Source of the DNA: SB21 sp964415295
GTDB taxonomy: Bacteria; CLD3; SB21
Length of the DNA stretch: 64,000 bases
Reading direction: 5' to 3'
Assembly (NCBI GenBank): GCA_964415295.1
Contig: CAYPYN010000004.1
Coordinates: 62,001-126,000, forward strand
Shown: in pieces, positions 36,039 to 42,955 of the stretch
Position numbering within the stretch: position 1 is the stretch's first letter
Layout of the letters: each line of letters opens with the position of its first letter
Position numbers and translations under genes: made by a program
Notes under the pieces: generated by a model
Told to the model about the DNA's origin: nothing
The model's input: only the letters and a program-made list of their open reading frames with translations
Database searches by the model: none

Positions 36039-36500
36039 CTATATCCCTCTCCTTTTCTTAAAGGAGGGGGTTTTGAGGGTGATTACTCTATCCTTCACCG
36101 GTATGACCAGTTTCAATCCCGACCATTTTTCATCCACCGCGCAGACTTTAACGTCTACCAATCCGATCTCCAGGGCGATGTTACGAATGACATCCTCTGT
36201 GATATCCGTCGGAATACCGGCCGATTTCTTGTACCACGAAACCCAGATCATGCCGTCCGGTTCCAACTCCTTTTTCAATACAACGAGGTTCTTCTTGAGC
36301 TGCGCGGCTTCTACAGCGAAGTAGTGAATCAAATTCTTTCTGGTCTTCGTGTCTTTCACGATCGTAACCGTCGGCGGCAGATCGGGCATCAAGTCAAAAT
36401 AATAATCGGGCACAGCGATCAGCCTGATCCGGAAGTGATCTTTGATGCCTAATTTCTTCGCTAACGGAGTGCCGGAATATCCGGCCGTCGGTTTGTTCAT
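36039..36500 (-). CDS. DUF3052 family protein
   Basis: 153 residues beginning with the family hallmark AGYSGTPLAKKLGIK. The body contains LIHYFAVEAAQLKKNL, a methyltransferase-like helical/strand pattern, and IWVSWYKKSAGIPTDITED. The function of DUF3052 is unknown. The last ~9 residues (PSFKKRRGI) are encoded by a terminator hairpin of the convergent gene, so the C terminus beyond the LKLVIPVKDR strand is probably a non-functional extension. It begins the run of small accessory genes. Confidence 0.87.
   Translation of the reverse strand: MNKPTAGYSGTPLAKKLGIKDHFRIRLIAVPDYYFDLMPDLPPTVTIVKDTKTRKNLIHYFAVEAAQLKKNLVVLKKELEPDGMIWVSWYKKSAGIPTDITEDVIRNIALEIGLVDVKVCAVDEKWSGLKLVIPVKDRVITLKTPSFKKRRGI
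36045..36074 (+). terminator. Rho-independent terminator overlapping the 3' end of the opposing gene
   Basis: CCCTCTCCTTT (36045-36055) pairs with AAAGGAGGGGG (36060-36070), 11 bp with one T-G wobble and a 4-base loop, followed by TTTT. It serves the cyclophilin gene. The same bases encode the last residues of the opposing DUF3052 gene (stop at 36039). Confidence 0.8.
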
Positions 36501-36518
36501 ATGCTCTTTTGAGATTGC

Positions 36519-36920
36519 CTATTCTATCCCTTTTATCGGAACCAATACGCCTTTCCGTTTGACGATGTTCTTGTAATCCCACTGGATCGCTTCGGCTTTT
36601 TTGAGCCACCTTTTAAGGTCTTTTTTGACTATCTGATCAGGCGATGTGAACGTGACGGAAGCGTCCTTGAATTTACCGGTACCGAGTTTCAACCCATCTT
36701 CATTAAAACTCGCGCCGCTCCAAAACATCAGACGCACGCCGTCCTTCAGTTTGCTGTAACCGACAATCGGATTACCGTCCAGGAACCACACAGGGTGCGC
36801 ATGCCAGACCTTGTTCTCCGCTTTGGGCATATGCTTGCAGATCTCTTCGTAAAGCGCGTTGCAAATGGCTCTGTCCCCGCTCTTCTGCTTTTTGTGGTAA
36901 GAATTGATTTCTTTATTCAT
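36519..36920 (-). CDS. DUF1801 family protein (YdhG-like fold), first copy
   Basis: 133 residues, cytoplasmic, of the DUF1801/YdhG-like fold: a helical start with AICNALYEEICKHMPKAENKVWHAHPVWFLDGNPIVGY, here in pieces (KVWHAHPVWFLDG; LMFWSGASFNEDGLKLGTG), and a C-terminal helix with LKRWLKKAEAIQWDYKN. Members have been linked to iron handling (frataxin-like), but the function is not settled. It lies 18 bases before the DUF3052 gene on the same strand. Another DUF1801 gene lies at the other end of this gene run (42538). Confidence 0.8.
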   Translation of the reverse strand: MNKEINSYHKKQKSGDRAICNALYEEICKHMPKAENKVWHAHPVWFLDGNPIVGYSKLKDGVRLMFWSGASFNEDGLKLGTGKFKDASVTFTSPDQIVKKDLKRWLKKAEAIQWDYKNIVKRKGVLVPIKGIE

Positions 36921-37031
36921 TTCGCCTCTTTTTCTTCGAATATACTGCTTTTCGATTAAAATCAGTGTTGATTAGTTAACTCTGCATCATTCGTTTGCCA
37001 TTCCTTTTCCTGCTGTGCAGTTACAGAAGAA

Positions 37032-37481
37032 CTACGCATCCGGAATTTCCGGCTCAACCAGTTTAGCCAGCTTTTCCAGGGACTCCTGCCATCCCAGATA
37101 GCACATTTCGAGCGGAATGACGGAAGGAATGCCTTCCTGAACGATCCGGATGTCCGTGCCGCAGGACACTTTGGTCAGCGTGATCGAGACGGTCATTTCG
37201 CCGGGCAGGTTGGGATCGTCGAATTTGTCGGTATGCTTGATGAATTCGTTGGGTTTTAATTCGAGGTACTTCCCGCCGAAAGAATGTCCGTTGCCGGTGG
37301 AAAAATTAATGAACGACATGCGGTAACCGCCCCCTACCCGCACATCCATTTCATGAACGATTCCCAAAAATCCGTACGGCGGAATCCAGAAAGATAAGGC
37401 GGCCGGTTCCGTAAAGGCGCGATATATCTTTTCGGGTGCGGCTTTCAGAACCCTGTGAAGCGTCACTGTGTTGGTTGGCAT
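37032..37481 (-). CDS. SRPBCC/AHSA1-family protein
   Basis: 149 residues with the START-like AHSA1 fold: VTLHRVLKAAPEKIYRAFTE at the start, a GGGYRMSF strand, EFIKHTDKFDDP and the closing WQESLEKLAKLVEPE helix. Such proteins bind small hydrophobic ligands; no substrate can be named. I took the ATG at 37481 because GGAGAT lies 5 bases upstream; an opening at 37514 would add 11 residues and overlap the next gene. The upstream nucleotidyltransferase gene ends 29 bases before this start. Confidence 0.88.
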   Translation of the reverse strand: MPTNTVTLHRVLKAAPEKIYRAFTEPAALSFWIPPYGFLGIVHEMDVRVGGGYRMSFINFSTGNGHSFGGKYLELKPNEFIKHTDKFDDPNLPGEMTVSITLTKVSCGTDIRIVQEGIPSVIPLEMCYLGWQESLEKLAKLVEPEIPDA

Positions 37482-37510
37482 AGGATCTCCTTTTTTTGTT
37501 CCGGTTTGGT

Positions 37511-38383
37511 TCACAGTTCGAAATAAGGGCTGTAGGCGCCGCCGGCCAAAGACACGGTTTGATCGAATAGCGTCCTGATCTCTTTCGTTTTCGGTACCAG
37601 ACGGCTCTTGTCGATGCTCAATATACTTTCGATCTCTTCTCTAAAGCGTTCCGGCCGTTTTGCCGCTTTTTCAAGGATCGTAATAGCGTTCTTATCGCCC
37701 ATGGGATAGAGTTCATTGATCGCAAATAATGCGTCGACGATCTTTTTTAAAGCGCGCGTATGGCACCCGGCGGTATTGTACGGGTCTGCTTTTTCGGCGA
37801 ACTTATCCGCCTGCCACAGCGTGAATTCTGCGGCCCACAATGACTGTTGTATGACCGCTTGTTTCAATTTTTGCGGATACGTTCTGACCTCCGCCTTGAG
37901 CCCTTCGAGGATCTTGTGCGGGTCCCAGAGAGGAATACAGTAATGGGTTTCCGCGAGGTAAATGATGGAGGAAAAGCCATAAGGCGGCTGCTGTTCGAAA
38001 TCGTTCTCAAAGATCCCGTCCTTTGCTTTTTCTATGGTAGCGCGGATCTGATCCGTATTCTTGTAGAGGAGGTCCACTTCTCCAGATGCGGTATGTATCC
38101 AGGCGCCGCCATTGACCCAGGCTCCCCATTGATAAAAACCCGTGACCGTCAATGAACCGTCCGTATGATGCTTAGCGGCTGCCGTTCTCAATGCTTCGAT
38201 GTCAAATGGTGAAGCCTCAAGATAATAGATCCCGATATCCAGATCGGAATCTGCATGGGCCATTCCGGTGCAGTACGAACCGCCCAGAGCCAAAGCAGCG
38301 ACGCCATCTATGCTTTTCAGATCGCAAACAATGCGGTCGAGCGTTTCTCTCTTGTTTTCAGGAATTTTCATGAAATCATTCAT
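37511..38383 (-). CDS. Nucleotidyltransferase-domain protein (DUF4037-like)
   Basis: 290 residues. The N-terminal domain has the polymerase-beta-type nucleotidyltransferase signature GSYCTGMAHADSDLD (Gly-Ser ... Asp-x-Asp) and a third acidic residue in SGEVDLLY. The C-terminal half is helical (YPQKLKQAVIQQSLWAAEFTL...). The layout resembles aminoglycoside-type adenylyltransferases and DUF4037 proteins. The substrate is unknown; resistance-like nucleotidyl transfer is one possibility, but no specific drug can be inferred. Confidence 0.83.
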   Translation of the reverse strand: MNDFMKIPENKRETLDRIVCDLKSIDGVAALALGGSYCTGMAHADSDLDIGIYYLEASPFDIEALRTAAAKHHTDGSLTVTGFYQWGAWVNGGAWIHTASGEVDLLYKNTDQIRATIEKAKDGIFENDFEQQPPYGFSSIIYLAETHYCIPLWDPHKILEGLKAEVRTYPQKLKQAVIQQSLWAAEFTLWQADKFAEKADPYNTAGCHTRALKKIVDALFAINELYPMGDKNAITILEKAAKRPERFREEIESILSIDKSRLVPKTKEIRTLFDQTVSLAGGAYSPYFEL

Positions 38384-38393
38384 GTTTGTCGGG

Positions 38394-38963
38394 TCATGAA
38401 ACGGATTTTGAATTCTCGTGTATCAATTCATACCACAGCTCCACCATGCCGTTTTTGAACGCCGTTGCATCTTTGAGATGAAGCTGTTGCTCCCGTCCGA
38501 TGTGGTCAAAAAACGTTACCCCGCCACCGAGGATAATGGGCAGAATGGTCATCCGTATCTCGTGCGCCAGTTCCAAACGCAGGAAAGCTTTGGTCAGCGC
38601 GGCGCCGCCAACAAGCCAGACATTCTTATAATTCGGTCTTAATCGCCCGTTCACCAGTTCCGGCAAACCGCCGGCATAGAGTTCCACACTCGGTCTCTCG
38701 ACCGGCAGTTTTCTCGCGGTCGTAACTACGGTCGGCACATCGCCGTACACCCAACCGTATTCTTTCGAAAGTTCCAAGGCGTGCTCGTAAGTGCGCGAAC
38801 CCATGACAAAACAATCCACTTCCGGAAAACCTTCCGGCACGGGCATACCTTTTTCGTAGAGATCCGTCGTATCAAACCACGAGACGCTATTATCCTCCTT
38901 AGCGATCATGCAGTCGAGACTTGAAACCATATGTATGGTTATTCTAAAAAGATCCGTGGCCAT
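38394..38963 (-). CDS. Dihydrofolate reductase/RibD C-terminal-like protein
   Basis: 189 residues with the RibD_C/DHFR fold: ITIHMVSSLDCMIAKEDNSV at the start, FVMGSRTYEHAL, VWLVGGAALTKAFLR (nucleotide-binding glycine pair) and RMTILPIILGGGVTFFD. These stand-alone proteins are YyaP/YwjB-like; they are presumed NADPH-dependent reductases of unknown substrate and are distinct from FolA. It lies 10 bases upstream of the nucleotidyltransferase gene. Confidence 0.9.
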   Translation of the reverse strand: MATDLFRITIHMVSSLDCMIAKEDNSVSWFDTTDLYEKGMPVPEGFPEVDCFVMGSRTYEHALELSKEYGWVYGDVPTVVTTARKLPVERPSVELYAGGLPELVNGRLRPNYKNVWLVGGAALTKAFLRLELAHEIRMTILPIILGGGVTFFDHIGREQQLHLKDATAFKNGMVELWYELIHENSKSVS

Positions 38964-39193
38964 GCCTTCGTATCGTGGTTTATGAAATTAACCGCTGGCG
39001 TAGATAGACTTACTAAGACTACACAAGGTTTGCGCTCATTCCGGCGTCAAAGGATTACATGAACGTAATGTGAATTTTGTACAGAGTCAAGTGGCGAATG
39101 CAGACTGATTACGGTTTACCCGGAGTCGGCGGAGGTATCTTCTTGATTTAGAACCAACTCAGAGGCAGTCTATCCGCAAAGTCGATGCGTTGT

Positions 39194-39547
39194 TCACTTC
39201 CTTAATATCATATCCATTTTCTTCCCTTTGGCCAATTCATCGATCAATTTATCAAGGTAACGGATATTTCTCGTGAGTTCATCCTCAATATCCTCCACGC
39301 GATACCCGCAGATGACGCCTGTGATGAGTGAAGCCTTCGGATTGATCTTTGGCGCTTCTTTGAAAAAGGATTCAAGGTCCTTCTTTTTATCCAATTGTTC
39401 CTGCAGGCCTTTCTTATCATACCCGCTTAACCAGAAAATGATCTCATCAACTTCCGATTTGGTGCGTCCCTTTCCTTCCGCCTTCTGAATATACATGGGG
39501 TAAACGCTCGCAAAGATGATCGTATATATTTTCGGTTTTTGCTTCAT
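39194..39547 (-). CDS. DUF2200 family protein
   Basis: 117 residues matching DUF2200 throughout: IYTIIFASVYPMYIQKAEGKGRT in pieces (FASVYPMYIQKAE, then KGRTKSEVDEIIFWLSGY), ASLITGVICGYRVEDIED and a final basic helix. The function is unknown. It stands alone, with 230 bases upstream in which I see no gene or hairpin, and 65 bases to the DoxX gene on the other side. Confidence 0.9.
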   Translation of the reverse strand: MKQKPKIYTIIFASVYPMYIQKAEGKGRTKSEVDEIIFWLSGYDKKGLQEQLDKKKDLESFFKEAPKINPKASLITGVICGYRVEDIEDELTRNIRYLDKLIDELAKGKKMDMILRK

Positions 39548-39612
39548 GTCTCCATTTATTTGTATCTAATAACCGATAGCATCAACCTACGCTTGTGATT
39601 GTCTTCTTTCTA

Positions 39613-39996
39613 TTAAGCGGATCCGCCCCTGGGCGGGATTGGATAAACCTTCCACCGCATATACGCCACAAGGGTCACGAGAAGGAACACGACGGCCGTA
39701 ATGATCGCGCTGCTCGTTTCGTTACGAACGATATGAAATCCGGTTGCGCTGATCATGACGATCATCAGACCGACCGAGGTGAATGCAATTAACCAAGGCC
39801 ATATTCGGAGAACGCCCGGCAAAATGAGGCCGCCCGCCGCAAGCACTTCCGCCGTTCCAAGAAACATACGAAACCAGGGTGCCATTGACGCGTTCATAGC
39901 TTCGACCAATTCCGGCGGCGGCGCCAATAAGAGCCACCCATGCCAGAGATACAGAGCCGCCAATAAAATTTGAAGGATCCAAAGGACAACATTCAT
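39613..39996 (-). CDS. DoxX-family membrane protein
   Basis: 127 residues with four membrane helices (LWILQILLAALYLWHGWLLL; MFLGTAEVLAAGGLILPGVL; LIAFTSVGLMIVMISATGF; AIITAVVFLLVTLVAYMRW). Pattern and length fit the DoxX/DoxD-like family, small membrane proteins sometimes linked to thiol or quinone redox chemistry. It stands alone in the accessory run. Confidence 0.85.
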   Translation of the reverse strand: MNVVLWILQILLAALYLWHGWLLLAPPPELVEAMNASMAPWFRMFLGTAEVLAAGGLILPGVLRIWPWLIAFTSVGLMIVMISATGFHIVRNETSSAIITAVVFLLVTLVAYMRWKVYPIPPRGGSA

Positions 39997-40146
39997 GACA
40001 TTCTCCTGTCTGGTTATGATGAATTGGAACTTATATCATCTCTTTCGGATTCGTCTTGAGACAAACATCCCGGATATTGCAGTTCGAGTGCTCGGCCGGA
40101 AATTCTGCATTAAGCTGATTCTTGGAGCAATTTTCCAGCAGAGATA

Positions 40147-40872
40147 TCATTCTCCGGCATTGTAGATCACCGGCATCTGGCCTTTCCAATTTTCCCAGAG
40201 TTCGTTGTCGGTGATAAGGCGCGCCATGAAGTTGGCGACATTGATGCGGGTGGTCTTGCCGGGATCAAAGATCGGGCTTCGAGCTGGTGACGCGTGAAGT
40301 GTGTAGGACGTCACTTCTTCAAGGTTGATGAGGCTGTCCGGACGAACGGCAACCCATTCGATGAATGGGTTATTTTTTCCAATCACCGCTCTCAAGTGTT
40401 CTGCGGCTTGCTCATTATCCGGCTGAGGCGGCACAAGCGCGCGGACGAGGCCGATCACGAACTTTTCTCCGAGCGACCTTGGTTGGTCTGCGTCATAATT
40501 TCTGTGTCCCGTCGTATTCATCAGGACGAATCGCACAGGTTTGGACGGCGCATTCTCTATGATCGCCTCGCACAGCGTTCGAACGGCATTGGTCACGAGC
40601 CTGTGCGGTTTCCCGTATATCCCCCGCAAGGTCAGATTGTGCCCGAGACACGAAACCACGGCATCACAATCTTTGACGTAACCGGTCATTTCTTTCGGGC
40701 CGATCTCTGCGATGTGGGCTTTAATGAGAATTATTTGCGGGTGGTCTTTCCACGCATCCGGAATGTTACCTGTTGGACGAACGATGATCCGGACGTTTTG
40801 GCCGGTTTTCAGGAGCTGCTCTACGAGCCTCTTTCCGGTGGCGCCGCTAGCGCCGACAACTAAAGTGGTCAT
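40147..40872 (-). CDS. NAD(P)H-binding atypical short-chain dehydrogenase (NmrA/SDR-like)
   Basis: 241 residues beginning with the Rossmann motif VVGASGATGKRLVEQLL, followed by VRIIVRP, VVSCLGHN and FVLMNTTGHRN; the C-terminal half has WVAVRPDSLINLEE and a TRINVANFMARLI helix, typical of NAD(P)-binding proteins of the atypical SDR a5/NmrA type. The usual Tyr-x3-Lys active site is not evident, so it may be a reductase of unknown substrate or a redox sensor. Confidence 0.87.
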   Translation of the reverse strand: MTTLVVGASGATGKRLVEQLLKTGQNVRIIVRPTGNIPDAWKDHPQIILIKAHIAEIGPKEMTGYVKDCDAVVSCLGHNLTLRGIYGKPHRLVTNAVRTLCEAIIENAPSKPVRFVLMNTTGHRNYDADQPRSLGEKFVIGLVRALVPPQPDNEQAAEHLRAVIGKNNPFIEWVAVRPDSLINLEEVTSYTLHASPARSPIFDPGKTTRINVANFMARLITDNELWENWKGQMPVIYNAGE

Positions 40873-41013
40873 GGTTCTTGAATGATTGTGTTGTATTTGT
40901 AATTTCTCCCTCGTGATCGGCAGATGGAGTCAGAAGCTGCCTGATCTGCAAGATTTGCGGAAATGTATTCGCCAAGATTCCTTCGTCATATCTTCGTTTA
41001 TCAACAACCGTTA

Positions 41014-41742
41014 TTAAGTGTGTGATAGATTTTCTGACCACTTTTGGGCATCCACACCTTTCAGCGTCAGCCATAGCGCCAAGGCCAATTCCGCCACAAA
41101 AGCAGGCAGTATCAGCCATGGAAAAAGATTTCGGGCGGTGAATGTCGGAGCGACAATCTGCGACAAACTAAAAACAACGTAACCAACGCCGGATATCAGT
41201 AACATCATACCAATGAGCCTCGGTAAATAACGCGATTTGGCAATCAGATAGCCGAACACAACACAGCACATACCGAAAAAAAGAAAGCTGACACCATAGC
41301 CCAGACTATGCACTTTCAATGCCAAATAAGCCAGCGATTCAAAGTGCTGCGTATCCATATTACTGAAATGTCGGGCATCGTCCAATGCAACCAGTGCCGC
41401 AATTTCAAAAAGTTTGGTCACACCGTAAATGCCGATAAACGTAAGCCTGAAAAAGGACCCCAGCAGTGCCAGGTTTTTGCTAACGGGCTTCAAGAGCACA
41501 TACAGGATCATGGCCAATATAACGTCGCACACACACGTTAGCATCTCTCCGGCAAGGCCTAAGCGAAACATGGTTTCGGAAGCCATGATGTTGTGAGCGG
41601 TTCGGGCGGGGTCTCCCCATACAATAAGATTGCCGCGAACAGCTATCTCGCCGAATCCCGCTGCCACAATGATGAAAAGATAAAGTATTCCGCCTATCCG
41701 GGCGTAGGTTTGTGGTGAATTCTCAAAAGTGTCGCGCACCAT
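41014..41742 (-). CDS. DUF4386 membrane protein, copy 1
   Basis: 242 residues with six predicted membrane helices. It opens with ARIGGILYLFIIVAAGFGE and has FRLGLAGEMLTCVCDVILAM, LALLGSFFRLTFIGIYGVTK and CVVFGYLIAKSRYLPRLIG, the conserved features of DUF4386. The function is unknown. It lies 57 bases downstream of a second DUF4386 gene on the same strand; they are clear homologues but well diverged. Confidence 0.87.
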   Translation of the reverse strand: MVRDTFENSPQTYARIGGILYLFIIVAAGFGEIAVRGNLIVWGDPARTAHNIMASETMFRLGLAGEMLTCVCDVILAMILYVLLKPVSKNLALLGSFFRLTFIGIYGVTKLFEIAALVALDDARHFSNMDTQHFESLAYLALKVHSLGYGVSFLFFGMCCVVFGYLIAKSRYLPRLIGMMLLISGVGYVVFSLSQIVAPTFTARNLFPWLILPAFVAELALALWLTLKGVDAQKWSENLSHT

Positions 41743-41799
41743 ATTGCCCCTTTTTTTGAAAAGAGTTCAAGGCTCTCTTTGAATCGCCATAAAAACAAA

Positions 41800-42465
41800 T
41801 TATGCTCTATCGATCTCCGGAACCCCTTTGATAATGAACCACACGGCCAGAACGAGTTCAAATACCAGCATGGGCATCCATTCGAGCCAGCCTTGTTTGA
41901 CAAATCCGCCGATATTCAGAGGAAGCACGACCACAAGGATCACCGACGCGATGACGCCCAGCCACGCCAGCCAAACGGGTATCATGCGCCCACGGAGCAT
42001 CAAATACGCATATACTGTGCTCCCTACGGCAAAGAAAAGCGCGCTGATGCCGTAACTGCCCGCCGGCATGAGAAGGTACGTTCCGATCGCCTGGATGGTA
42101 GCCGCATCCGGTGCCTTGGTGCCTGCGGTTGCGAGCCAAAGCAGTCCGAAAGATTTTGGTAAATTGGCCGCGCCTATCACGCCTTCGCCCACCCGGCAGG
42201 CAAAGCCCATGAGTGCAAGATCGCGGTTCTGCTCACGCGTGACGGCATACAGGGTGAAAGCGAGCACCAGAGCCGAAAAGCTGCACAAGGCATTCAGAAT
42301 GATGGCAATACCGTATTCCGTCGTATGTTCGGCCAGGTTGGCCAACCTGGCCGCTGTTCCATCGCCGCCCGTCGCTATACCGGACAAATTCATGGCGGCA
42401 ATTCCGGCCGCAATGTAAAAAATGAATGTAAAGCCTGCGATGCGGGCGTTGGTTGTGCGACTCAT
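41800..42465 (-). CDS. DUF4386 membrane protein, copy 2
   Basis: 221 residues, six predicted membrane helices. Start ARIAGFTFIFYIAAGIAAM, middle LALMGFACRVGEGVIGAANL, and VYAYLMLRGRMIPVWLAWLG, as in DUF4386. It is diverged from its neighbour but keeps the same order of helices. Function unknown. It starts 72 bases after the second DUF1801 gene's stop-side gap (42466-42537), which holds no hairpin I can see. Confidence 0.87.
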   Translation of the reverse strand: MSRTTNARIAGFTFIFYIAAGIAAMNLSGIATGGDGTAARLANLAEHTTEYGIAIILNALCSFSALVLAFTLYAVTREQNRDLALMGFACRVGEGVIGAANLPKSFGLLWLATAGTKAPDAATIQAIGTYLLMPAGSYGISALFFAVGSTVYAYLMLRGRMIPVWLAWLGVIASVILVVVLPLNIGGFVKQGWLEWMPMLVFELVLAVWFIIKGVPEIDRA

Positions 42466-42537
42466 AGAGGGTCCTCCAGCAGATAGGTTATAGGAATCTC
42501 TTTACGCCATTAGAATGTTAATGTTTCAGACTGGGGG

Positions 42538-42930
42538 TTATTTTGAACGGAGTGCCGCGCGTTTCCCTTCTTTTACCTTGGCTTTTAGTGTGTCTTCCTT
42601 TACGCGGAACTTCGTGATACGTCCGATCAGGCCAAGCGGCAGCGGCCGGTCGAAAGGAAATTGAACAGATCCTTTGGCTCCTTTGTAAGGCGATAGTTCT
42701 TTTTTGAACGCGGCAATACCCGACGCACCGGGATAAAACCCAATATGATGTTTGAAGGCGGCAAAATGAACCAGATTGCGGTTCAGTCGGTACGTCGGAA
42801 TGGCATAGCTGATGGTTTCTTCGGTTTTCGGCGCGGCCTTACGGATACACGCTCTGACTTTTTGAAGGAGCTCCTGAATGTCTTTCGGAAATCCGGCAAT
42901 GTATTCGTCAACGGTAGAAGCTTTATTCAT
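42538..42930 (-). CDS. DUF1801 family protein (YdhG-like iron chaperone fold), second copy
   Basis: 130 residues: VDEYIAGFPKDIQELLQKVR, KTEETISYAIPTYRLNRNLV (split here as TISYAIPTYRLN), FAAFKHHIGFYPGASGI and GSVQFPFDRPLPLGLI. This is the YdhG type of DUF1801, whose B. subtilis member is described as a frataxin-like iron chaperone. It closes the accessory run, 25 bases after the stop-side of the EF-hand protein gene. Confidence 0.9.
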   Translation of the reverse strand: MNKASTVDEYIAGFPKDIQELLQKVRACIRKAAPKTEETISYAIPTYRLNRNLVHFAAFKHHIGFYPGASGIAAFKKELSPYKGAKGSVQFPFDRPLPLGLIGRITKFRVKEDTLKAKVKEGKRAALRSK

Positions 42931-42955
42931 ATGCGGCCTGTCCTTCGGCTTTCAC

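Noticed and set aside
38964..39193. Possible decayed gene or tRNA in the 230-bp gap
   Set aside because: No cloverleaf, no hairpin, and only short frames such as a glycine-rich fragment ending in TAG near 39150; too little to support a pseudogene.
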